Assembly (NCBI GenBank): GCA_030539475.1
Contig: JAUNRY010000042.1
Location: forward strand, 1 to 12,480
Direction: 5' to 3'
Origin: Bacteroidia bacterium
GTDB taxonomy: Bacteria > Bacteroidota > Bacteroidia > Bacteroidales > Dysgonomonadaceae
Length of the DNA stretch: 12,480 nt
The translations under genes and the position numbers were made by a program. A model generated the notes under the pieces. That model had not been told where the DNA came from. It searched no databases and saw nothing but the letters and a program-made list of their open reading frames with translations. Below are positions 1 through 5,998 of this stretch, in pieces. The first letter of the stretch is position 1. Each line of letters starts with the position of its first letter.

Positions 1-60
1 CATCACCCGCCTGAAAGGCGGCACTTAACAGCCATAAGCACCGCCACTTCGGCGGAAGGC
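1..60. repeat. Two GC-rich hairpins at the window edge
   Basis: Two perfect short inverted repeats lie close together. The first is CCGCCT (7-12) pairing with AGGCGG (16-21) across a GAA loop. The second is CCGCC (41-45) pairing with GGCGG (51-55) across ACTTC. The right arm of the first can also pair with the left arm of the second, so alternative folds exist. A short T run (63-66) follows the second hairpin, so it might end transcription of a gene lying left of the window, but the run is only TTTT and starts 7 bases after the stem. It could equally be a dispersed palindromic repeat. No gene can be identified here. Confidence 0.5.
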
Positions 61-69
61 CCTTTTCAA

Positions 70-426
70 TTCAACACACACAACGGCACGTTCAACACGC
101 ACAAACCAAGCATCAACACCCGCAAATCAACGTTCGCCAAAGGCCAACGCAAGTCCGCCATTCATAAATCCGACATCAACAAAAACAAGTTCAAATCAGG
201 CAAATGCACCGCGCCTTTCAACAAAAGAAAACCGCCGTTCAACGTTCGTTAATTCTGTTTCAACAACCACAAATCAGTATTCAACAAAGGCAACGCCAAA
301 TTCAACAGGCACAACCCCGCGTTCAACAAATACCAATCAACTTTCAACGAGTATAAAACCAAATTCAACATCTGCAATACGCTCTTCAACGCACATACAC
401 CATCATTCCACGGCTTGTCCGTTCAA
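70..426. repeat. 17-unit direct-repeat array, 21-bp period, TTCAAC core
   Basis: The hexamer TTCAAC occurs exactly at 70, 91, 217, 238, 259, 280, 301, 322, 343, 364 and 385, all in one 21-bp register. One-mismatch copies sit at 112 and 175 (ATCAAC) and 406 (TTCCAC). Units at 133, 154 and 196 are decayed, and the unit starting at 427 no longer matches. I saw no exact TTCAAC out of register between 1 and 480; one lies at 560. The rest of each unit is poorly conserved, apart from a frequent A after the core and CAA at unit positions 12-14. That spacing hints at an older 7-bp unit. Twenty-one base pairs is two helical turns, so the cores lie on one face of the DNA. Function unknown. Confidence 0.9.
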
Positions 427-517
427 AAAATTAGTTTTCAGGGTGCACTCAGAACTCAAAACTCACAATTCCATACTATTTTTCCCCCAATTTCATCTTT
501 TTTCTCAATTATTCCTT

Positions 518-525
518 TATCTTTG
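518..525 (+). promoter_or_regulatory. Candidate -7 box of the thrA promoter (TATCTTTG)
   Basis: TATCTTTG at 518-525 matches the Bacteroidota -7 consensus TAnnTTTG at every fixed position. No clean -33 TTTG stands at the usual distance; only a T-rich stretch (496-503) lies upstream. Transcription would start at about 531-533, giving a leader of roughly 205 nt before the thrA ATG at 739. The call rests on a consensus match plus location upstream of the threonine cluster. Confidence 0.5.
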
Positions 526-531
526 CAACAT

Positions 532-738
532 ATTTACACGTTGCGATGATTTTTTCACATTCAACATACACCTCCTCTTTCCCAATGACTATGACCCCTT
601 GGGGGGTTATATAATTTCATCACATCCGCACGGCAGCGCTGTTTGCCATTTGCAAATCAACCGGTTTGCAACCCTACCATCCACCATTTTATTACATTAA
701 AAACCGTTGAGAACGGTAAAAAAATACATTTATTCACG
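532..738 (+). promoter_or_regulatory. Predicted thrA leader with tiny ORF and palindromes
   Basis: If the promoter at 518-525 is real, this is the untranslated leader of thrA. It holds a nine-codon frame at 585-614 (MTMTPWGVI, then TAA), whose Thr codons ACT and ACC are followed by Val and Ile. A short hairpin overlaps that frame: ACCCC (594-598), loop TTGG, GGGGT (603-607). Next come palindromes CAGCGCTG (634-641), ATTTGCAAAT (648-657) and AACCGGTT (659-666). The last two can refold as one hairpin, TTGCAAA (650-656) with TTTGCAA (665-671). ACCGTT (703-708) pairs with AACGGT (712-717) just before the start codon. No hairpin is followed by a T run, so a classical attenuator terminator is not visible. 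Regulation by threonine or isoleucine is only a suggestion. Confidence 0.3.
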
Positions 739-3183
739 ATGAAAGTTATGAAATTCGGAGGGACATCCGCAGGGACTCCCGAAAGTATGCTTTTAGTCAA
801 AAATATCGTTGAGTCGGAAAAAGAACCCGTAATTGTCGTGGTTTCGGCATTAGGCGGCATTACCGACAGGCTTTTACTGGCAGCTGATTTCGCGCTAAAC
901 GCTAACTCAAGCTACAAATCGATATTGGAAGAAATCATTTACCGCCATCAGGATGTAATTGACAAGAGAGTTGTCTCTGCCGCCGATAAATCGGATCTCA
1001 AACAGAGAATAGAACCCATGTTCGAAGATTTGCGCAACATTTTGCGCGGGGTTTTTCTGATTGGCGACCTCTCGCAGAAAACATCCGACAAGATTGTCAG
1101 TTACGGCGAACGCCTTTCCTCACTCATTCTCAGCAAAGTGATAGACGGGGCTCGGCTTTACGATTCCACGCAATTCATCAAAACCACCAAACAGTTCAAG
1201 CACCATATCCCCGATATCTCCCGCTCCAACGAACTTATCCGCCAAACATTTCTGAACGAGCCGCTTGCCAACGTTTCCATAGTGCCGGGATTTATCTCTT
1301 CGAGCAAGGAGGGCGACGATATTACCAACCTCGGACGCGGCGGATCGGACTACACGGCTGCCATCGTAGCCGCCGCCCTCGATGCAACCGTGCTGGAAAT
1401 ATGGACAGACGTGGATGGATTCATGACGGCCGACCCACGCATCATCAATTCGGCCTATGTAATTGAAGAACTTTCGTTTACAGAAGCCATCGAGCTATCC
1501 AATTTCGGTGCAAAAGTCATTTATCCGCCCACCATTTTCCCCGTTTACCACAAAAGCATTCCCATCCGCGTAAAAAACACCTTCAAACCCGATTCCGAAG
1601 GAACGCTCATCCGCGACATCAAACCCACGCCAAACGGGAAAATCATAAAAGGCATTTCTTCGATAAACGACACCGCCCTCATCACCATACAAGGGCTTGG
1701 CATGGTGGGCGTTATCGGTGTGAACAAACGGATTTTCTCCACGCTGGCCGACAACGGCATCAGCGTGTTTCTGGTGTCGCAGGCCTCGTCGGAAAACAGC
1801 ACTTCCATCGGTGTCCGCACGCAAGACGCGCCGCTGGCTCAAAAGGTACTGAGCAACGAATTCGCCAAGGAAATTGAGATGGGAAGCATCAACGAAATCA
1901 TGGTGGAATACGATTTAGCCACCATTGCCGTGGTGGGGCAAAACATGAAACACGTGCCGGGAGTGGCCGGTAAGTTTTTCGGAACGTTGGGCAGGGGCGG
2001 CATCAGCGTGGTTGCGCTGGCGCAGGGCGCGTCGGAAACCAACATTTCCTGCGTGATAGAAAAAAGCAACCTCAAGAAAGCGCTCAACATCATCCACGAT
2101 TCGTTCTTCCTCTCGCCTTTCCAGGAATTAAACCTTTTCGTTGTCGGAACCGGAACGGTAGGCAGCAAGTTGCTGGCGCAAATCAAGAAGCAAAAACATT
2201 TTCTGGAAGAACAAAACAAGTTGAAAATAAACATTGTAGGCATCGCCAACGGACGACGTGCCCTGTTCTGGCGCGACGGAATTCCGCTCGAAAATTATTT
2301 CGAAAACCTGATGACAAACGGCGTTAAAAGTTCTCCGCAACTCATTCGCGACGAGATTTTCAACATGAACATCTTCAACTCCGTTTTCGTGGATTGCACG
2401 GCAAGCACAGCGGTTTCTGAATTGTACGGCGATTTAATTTCGCGAAATATCTCCGTGGTTACGGCCAACAAAATAGCCGCTTCGTCCGATTATAAAAACT
2501 ACCACAACCTAAAGGAAACGGCGCGAAAAACCGGCGCCAAATTTCTTTTCGAAACCAATGTGGGAGCGGGTTTACCCATTATCAACACAATGAATTCGCT
2601 CACCAATTCGGGCGATAAAATCGTGAAACTGCAGGCGGTTCTGTCCGGAACGCTCAACTTCATTTTCAACACGTTGAGTGAAGATATCCCTTTCAGCAAA
2701 GCCGTAAAAATGGCAGTTGAAGCGCAATTTGCCGAACCCGACCCGCGCATCGATTTAAGCGGCCTCGACGTAACCCGCAAGCTGGTAATCCTTTCGCGCG
2801 AAGCGGGCGCCAAAGTAGAACAGCAAAACGTGCAAAAGAACCTGTTCATCCCGCAAAAGTATTTCGACGGCACGTTAGATGAATTTTGGGCAACCATTCA
2901 CGATATGGACGAAACTTTTGAAAATCGCCGCAAGCAATTGGAAAAAGAAGACAAAAAACTTCGTTTCATTGCCACTTACAACAATGGCGCGTGCGAAGTG
3001 GGGCTGCACGAAGTGGAAAAAGGGCATCCGTTTTACGACCTCGAAGGCAGCAACAACATCATCATGATTACCACCGAGCGATACAACGAGTACCCGATGG
3101 TCATTAAAGGATACGGCGCGGGCGCCAACGTTACCGCCGCCGGCGTTTTTTCCGATATAATTTCCATTGCGAATATCAGGTAA
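739..3183 (+). CDS. thrA: Bifunctional aspartokinase / homoserine dehydrogenase
   Basis: This cytoplasmic fusion enzyme catalyses the first step (aspartate to aspartyl phosphate) and the third step (aspartate semialdehyde to homoserine) of threonine synthesis. From the ATG at 739 it has 814 residues, close to the roughly 820 of E. coli ThrA. The aspartokinase domain opens with KFGGTS (residues 5-10) and has GRGGSD at 199-204. Two ACT-type regulatory segments follow (about 313-360 and 394-440), the usual place for threonine feedback. The homoserine dehydrogenase domain carries the nucleotide-binding GTGTVG (470-475), VTANK (574-578) and EPDPRIDLSGLD (666-677). The frame is open upstream to an ATG at 643, but 739 is preferred because KFGGTS normally sits a few residues from the N terminus. 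No Shine-Dalgarno is seen, as is common in this phylum. It leads the threonine cluster. Confidence 0.95.
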   Translation: MKVMKFGGTSAGTPESMLLVKNIVESEKEPVIVVVSALGGITDRLLLAADFALNANSSYKSILEEIIYRHQDVIDKRVVSAADKSDLKQRIEPMFEDLRNILRGVFLIGDLSQKTSDKIVSYGERLSSLILSKVIDGARLYDSTQFIKTTKQFKHHIPDISRSNELIRQTFLNEPLANVSIVPGFISSSKEGDDITNLGRGGSDYTAAIVAAALDATVLEIWTDVDGFMTADPRIINSAYVIEELSFTEAIELSNFGAKVIYPPTIFPVYHKSIPIRVKNTFKPDSEGTLIRDIKPTPNGKIIKGISSINDTALITIQGLGMVGVIGVNKRIFSTLADNGISVFLVSQASSENSTSIGVRTQDAPLAQKVLSNEFAKEIEMGSINEIMVEYDLATIAVVGQNMKHVPGVAGKFFGTLGRGGISVVALAQGASETNISCVIEKSNLKKALNIIHDSFFLSPFQELNLFVVGTGTVGSKLLAQIKKQKHFLEEQNKLKINIVGIANGRRALFWRDGIPLENYFENLMTNGVKSSPQLIRDEIFNMNIFNSVFVDCTASTAVSELYGDLISRNISVVTANKIAASSDYKNYHNLKETARKTGAKFLFETNVGAGLPIINTMNSLTNSGDKIVKLQAVLSGTLNFIFNTLSEDIPFSKAVKMAVEAQFAEPDPRIDLSGLDVTRKLVILSREAGAKVEQQNVQKNLFIPQKYFDGTLDEFWATIHDMDETFENRRKQLEKEDKKLRFIATYNNGACEVGLHEVEKGHPFYDLEGSNNIIMITTERYNEYPMVIKGYGAGANVTAAGVFSDIISIANIR

Positions 3184-3189
3184 CGGGTG

Positions 3190-3250
3190 AAGCGATTTCC
3201 GAATCGCTTTAAAATCACATAATAAAATTTAAGCGATTAAGAAATCGCTT
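3190..3250. repeat. Tandem 20-nt palindromes between thrA and the ApgM-like gene
   Basis: Two perfect hairpins with the same 8-bp stem occur in tandem: AAGCGATT/AATCGCTT at 3190-3209 (loop TCCG) and again at 3231-3250 (loop AAGA). Stems are identical and loops differ. They fill most of the 75-bp gap between the two genes. The second ends 8 bases before the ATG at 3259, where it could affect ribosome access or protect mRNA ends. Neither is followed by a clear T run, so they are not convincing terminators. Related palindromes with the same GCGAwT core lie at 8751-8797. Confidence 0.85.
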
Positions 3251-3258
3251 CTCTCAAT

Positions 3259-4470
3259 ATGAAATTTCTCATCATCCTCGGCGACGGCATGGCCGACGAA
3301 CCCATCTCCCGCCTCGGCAACAAAACCCCTTTGCAAGCCGCGCACACTCCATACATGGACTTGCTCGCACGGAAAGGACGAAGCGGTATGCTCGATACAA
3401 TTCCCCTCGGCATGCACCCCGGAAGCGAGATTGCCAACCTGTCGGTACTGGGTTATGATGTTCCCCGCGTTTACGAAGGGCGCGGCGTGCTGGAAGCGGC
3501 AAGCATAGGGGTTGACGTTCTTCCCGGTGAAATGGCCATGCGCTGCAACCTGGTTTCTATCGACGGCGATTGGCTGAAAAACCATTCCGCCGGACACATT
3601 TCCACGCCCGAAGCCACCGAGCTGATGCTGTTTCTGCAACAAAAATTAGGCGACGATGTTTTCAGTTTCTTTCCCGGCGTTTCGTACCGGAATCTGCTGA
3701 AAATGAAGAATGGAAATAAGAATATCGATTGCACGCCGCCCCACGACATCCCCGAAAAGCCGTTTCGCCCGCACCTTATCCGTCCGAAAGACAATTCCGC
3801 AACAAAAACTGCCGATGCGCTTAACGCGCTGATTTTTAAATCGCAGGAAATTCTGAAAGATCACCCCGTAAACAAAAAACGTTTAGCCGAGGGAAAAGAT
3901 CCGGCAAACAGCATTTGGCCGTGGTCGCCCGGCTATCGTCCCGATATGAAACCGCTCATCGAAATGTTTCCGGTACGCGGCGGCGCGGTTATTTCGGCGG
4001 TCGATTTAATTCGCGGAATAGGCGTGTATGCCGGGTTGGAGGTTATCCACGTTGAAGGCGCCACCGGCCTTTACGACACCAACTACGAAGGAAAAGCCCG
4101 CGCCGCCCTCGATGCCCTGCGCGAAAAAGATTTCGTTTTTCTGCACATCGAAGCCAGCGACGAAGCCGGGCACGAAGGCGATGCAGATCTGAAAATAAAA
4201 ACCATTGAGTACCTCGATGCGCGCATCGTGAAACCCATTTTCGAAGAAACCTCAACCTGGCACGCTCCCGTAACAATTGCCGTTTTGCCCGATCATCCAA
4301 CGCCGTGCGCCATTCGTACACACACGCGCGATCCGATTCCATTTCTTATCTACCGCAACGGAATTGAACCCGACAGCGTGCAGGTGTACGATGAATTTGC
4401 CGCACGTGCAGGTTTTTATGGTTTGTTGAAAGGAGATGAATTTATGAAGAATTTATTCGCCCCTCTCTAA
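3259..4470 (+). CDS. apgM: ApgM-family phosphoglycerate mutase-like protein, probable homoserine kinase
   Basis: The protein has 403 residues, the usual length for the archaeal-type cofactor-independent phosphoglycerate mutase family (alkaline phosphatase superfamily). Visible motifs are LGDGMAD (7-13), whose Asp9 is a likely metal ligand; PGSEIANLSVLGYD (54-67), whose Ser56 is a candidate catalytic residue; HIEASDEAGHEGD (296-308); PDHPTP (344-349); and THTRDP (354-359), with further candidate metal ligands. It lies between thrA and thrC, where other bacteria carry the homoserine kinase gene thrB, and no GHMP-type ThrB is present. To my knowledge a homologue in Bacteroides thetaiotaomicron has been linked to homoserine kinase function by mutant fitness, so the likely role here is homoserine to O-phosphohomoserine. 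Glycolytic mutase activity cannot be excluded from sequence. The last residues (APL) and the TAA lie inside a repeat. Confidence 0.88.
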   Translation: MKFLIILGDGMADEPISRLGNKTPLQAAHTPYMDLLARKGRSGMLDTIPLGMHPGSEIANLSVLGYDVPRVYEGRGVLEAASIGVDVLPGEMAMRCNLVSIDGDWLKNHSAGHISTPEATELMLFLQQKLGDDVFSFFPGVSYRNLLKMKNGNKNIDCTPPHDIPEKPFRPHLIRPKDNSATKTADALNALIFKSQEILKDHPVNKKRLAEGKDPANSIWPWSPGYRPDMKPLIEMFPVRGGAVISAVDLIRGIGVYAGLEVIHVEGATGLYDTNYEGKARAALDALREKDFVFLHIEASDEAGHEGDADLKIKTIEYLDARIVKPIFEETSTWHAPVTIAVLPDHPTPCAIRTHTRDPIPFLIYRNGIEPDSVQVYDEFAARAGFYGLLKGDEFMKNLFAPL

Positions 4471-4612
4471 ATCTCTCCCCACAAGGGAGAGACTTGTGAA
4501 CAGGAACCGATTCAAAATTTACCAAGAAACAAGGAATATGTATAATAACAATATAAATCATAACTCGCAGTCCGCACTCCCCTCTCTTGTGGAGAGGGGC
4601 AAGGGGAGAGGC
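4459..4612. repeat. Inverted pair of ~38-nt hairpin repeats across the apgM/thrC junction
   Basis: The left copy (about 4459-4496) contains the hairpin TCTCTCCC (4472-4479), loop CACAA, GGGAGAGA (4485-4492). The right copy (about 4574-4612) contains CCCCTCTC (4579-4586), loop TTGTG, GAGAGGGG (4592-4599). Read on the - strand, the right copy has the same CACAA loop, and the distance from its outer GCC to the loop (21 nt) matches the left copy. The stems differ but each is fully paired, so the copies are related, inverted and compensated. The 77 bp between them are AT-rich and carry the thrC start. The layout resembles REP-type pairs or a very small MITE. No transposase is present in the window. 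The left copy ends apgM and the right copy is translated as part of ThrC. Confidence 0.8.
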
Positions 4613-5911
4613 TTTTACAGCACCAACCACTCCGCCCCTCCCGCCTCCCTGCAACAAGCAGTTGTAAAAGGCCTCGCGCCCGACAGAGGATTGTATATGC
4701 CGGAGAAGATTACACAACTTGACCCGCAATTCTTCGATCAAATCGGTCAGTTTGGATTGATTGAGATAGCCCAAAAAGTCGCCCGCAATTTTTTCGGCGA
4801 AGACATTCCGCAGGAAAAACTGGACGAAATTGTTGCCGATACGCTCAATTTCGATATTCCGCTCGTGCAGGTGGAAGACGGCATCTACGTGCTGGAACTT
4901 TTCCACGGCCCCACGTTTGCGTTCAAAGACGTTGGCGCACGGTTTATGGCGCGCATGTTGTCGTATTTCGTGCAAGAGCAGGAACAAAACGATGTGAAAG
5001 TGCTCGTTGCCACTTCGGGAGACACCGGAAGCGCCGTTGCCAACGGTTTTCTGGGAGTAAAAGGGATTCGGGTTTTTGTGTTGTATCCCTCGGGAAAAGT
5101 GAGCGATATTCAGGAAGCGCAATTCACCACGTTGGGACAAAACATTGTCGCGCTCGAAATCGACGGAACGTTCGACGATTGTCAGGCGTTGGTAAAAGCC
5201 GCTTTCTCAGACGATGAGCTAAACGCGCAAATGAACCTTACATCGGCCAACTCCATCAACGTGGCGCGGTTTCTTCCGCAATCGTTTTACTATTTTTACG
5301 CTTATGCTCAACTGGCAAAACAACACTTAGCCGGCAACGTAGTCATTTCCGTTCCGAGCGGAAATTTAGGAAACCTCACTGCCGGGCTTTTCGCCAAGCG
5401 GATGGGATTGCCCGTGAAACGATTCATCGCCGCCAACAACCGCAACGATGTGTTTCGTGAATACCTCGCATCGGGCAACTACACACCCCGCGCCTCTGTG
5501 CAAACCGTAGCCAACGCCATGGACGTGGGCGCGCCCAGCAATTTCGACCGCATTCTCGCTCTCTACAAGCATTCACATCACTCTATCGCACAAGACATTT
5601 CCGCCTATCGCTATACCGACCAAGAAATTAAATGGGCCATCAAACAGGTGTACGAAAAATCAAACTATCTTCTCGATCCGCACGGTGCGTGCGCTTATAT
5701 GGCATTGAAAGAAAGTAAAACTTCCGATGAAACAGGCATTTTCCTTGCCACGGCGCATCCCGCCAAATTCAAAGAAACGGTAGAGGAGTGCATTGGGAAA
5801 CCCATCGAAATTCCTGCCGGGTTAGCGGCCTTTATGCAACGTGAAAAACAATCGTTTCCCGTATCAAACAACTTCTTTCAGTTCAAAAAAGCCTTAATCA
5901 ACTTGTCTTAA
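4538..5911 (+). CDS. thrC: Threonine synthase with a repeat-encoded N-terminal extension
   Basis: This PLP-dependent enzyme converts O-phosphohomoserine to threonine, the last pathway step. From the ATG at 4538 it has 457 residues, somewhat longer than typical. The core begins at FYSTNH (residues 26-31, from base 4613) and continues with VVKGLAPDRGLYMPE. The PLP lysine is Lys130 in FHGPTFAFKD, and SGDTGSA (160-166) is the phosphate-binding region. The first 25 residues include LPSLVERGKGRG, which is the right copy of the hairpin repeat read through in frame. The repeat ends exactly where homology to ThrC starts, so the ancestral ATG seems to have been lost. ATG 4538 is chosen because AAGGA (4531-4535) precedes it. 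GTG at 4496 and GTG at 4589 (inside the repeat) are alternatives. Confidence 0.92.
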   Translation: MYNNNINHNSQSALPSLVERGKGRGFYSTNHSAPPASLQQAVVKGLAPDRGLYMPEKITQLDPQFFDQIGQFGLIEIAQKVARNFFGEDIPQEKLDEIVADTLNFDIPLVQVEDGIYVLELFHGPTFAFKDVGARFMARMLSYFVQEQEQNDVKVLVATSGDTGSAVANGFLGVKGIRVFVLYPSGKVSDIQEAQFTTLGQNIVALEIDGTFDDCQALVKAAFSDDELNAQMNLTSANSINVARFLPQSFYYFYAYAQLAKQHLAGNVVISVPSGNLGNLTAGLFAKRMGLPVKRFIAANNRNDVFREYLASGNYTPRASVQTVANAMDVGAPSNFDRILALYKHSHHSIAQDISAYRYTDQEIKWAIKQVYEKSNYLLDPHGACAYMALKESKTSDETGIFLATAHPAKFKETVEECIGKPIEIPAGLAAFMQREKQSFPVSNNFFQFKKALINLS

Positions 5912-5924
5912 GTTTTATTTTGGA

Positions 5925-5963
5925 TAATTTTGAGTGTCGGTAAGCCTAAATTGATTAGTTTTG
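5925..5963 (+). promoter_or_regulatory. Two candidate -7 boxes before the LptD-like gene
   Basis: TAATTTTG (5925-5932) and TAGTTTTG (5956-5963) both match TAnnTTTG. The second would start transcription near 5970, about 29 nt before the ATG at 5999. The TTTG of the first box lies 23 bp upstream of the second, slightly long for a -33 element. Either could give the LptD-like gene its own promoter, separate from the threonine cluster. The AT-rich composition makes chance matches possible. Confidence 0.4.
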
Positions 5964-5998
5964 CGCCTAAAATCGGTAGAGAATTCGGGATTTCGTTG

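Larger units (their letters stand above)
1..549 (+). other. Unusually open frame through the 21-bp array (doubtful coding)
   Basis: The + strand frame starting at base 1 is open to a TAA at 250-252 and then open again to a TGA at 547-549. Because 21 bp is seven codons, the array would encode heptads beginning Phe-Asn (or Ile-Asn) followed by five mostly polar residues, for example FNRHNPA, FNKYQST and FNEYKTK. This could be the 3' end of a gene entering from the left, or a decayed gene interrupted at 250. Against coding: the Phe-Asn codons are always TTC AAC, never TTT or AAT, while the other positions vary freely and not preferentially at silent sites. The strand is also poor in T, which lowers the chance of stops. 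I lean towards non-coding. Confidence 0.2.

Noticed and set aside
70..426. 21-bp array as plasmid-type iterons or a CRISPR
   Set aside because: Iterons are conserved over most of the unit and lie near a rep gene; here only a hexamer is kept and no rep gene is present. CRISPR repeats are longer and near-identical with spacers, which does not fit.
443..700. + strand frame of 85 codons before thrA
   Set aside because: It spans the predicted thrA promoter, has no recognisable features and overlaps the upstream-open part of the thrA frame.
703..717. ACCGTT-GAG-AACGGT hairpin as a transcription terminator
   Set aside because: On the + strand it is followed by an A run, not T, and it lies just before the thrA start; at most it affects translation.
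4459..4612. The repeat pair as a complete insertion sequence
   Set aside because: It is only 154 bp and has no transposase frame, and target-site duplications cannot be recognised at its edges.
4442..5140. Long antisense frame opposite thrC (232 codons, - strand)
   Set aside because: It overlaps the clear threonine synthase coding sequence, has no recognisable motif, and its openness follows from thrC codon usage.
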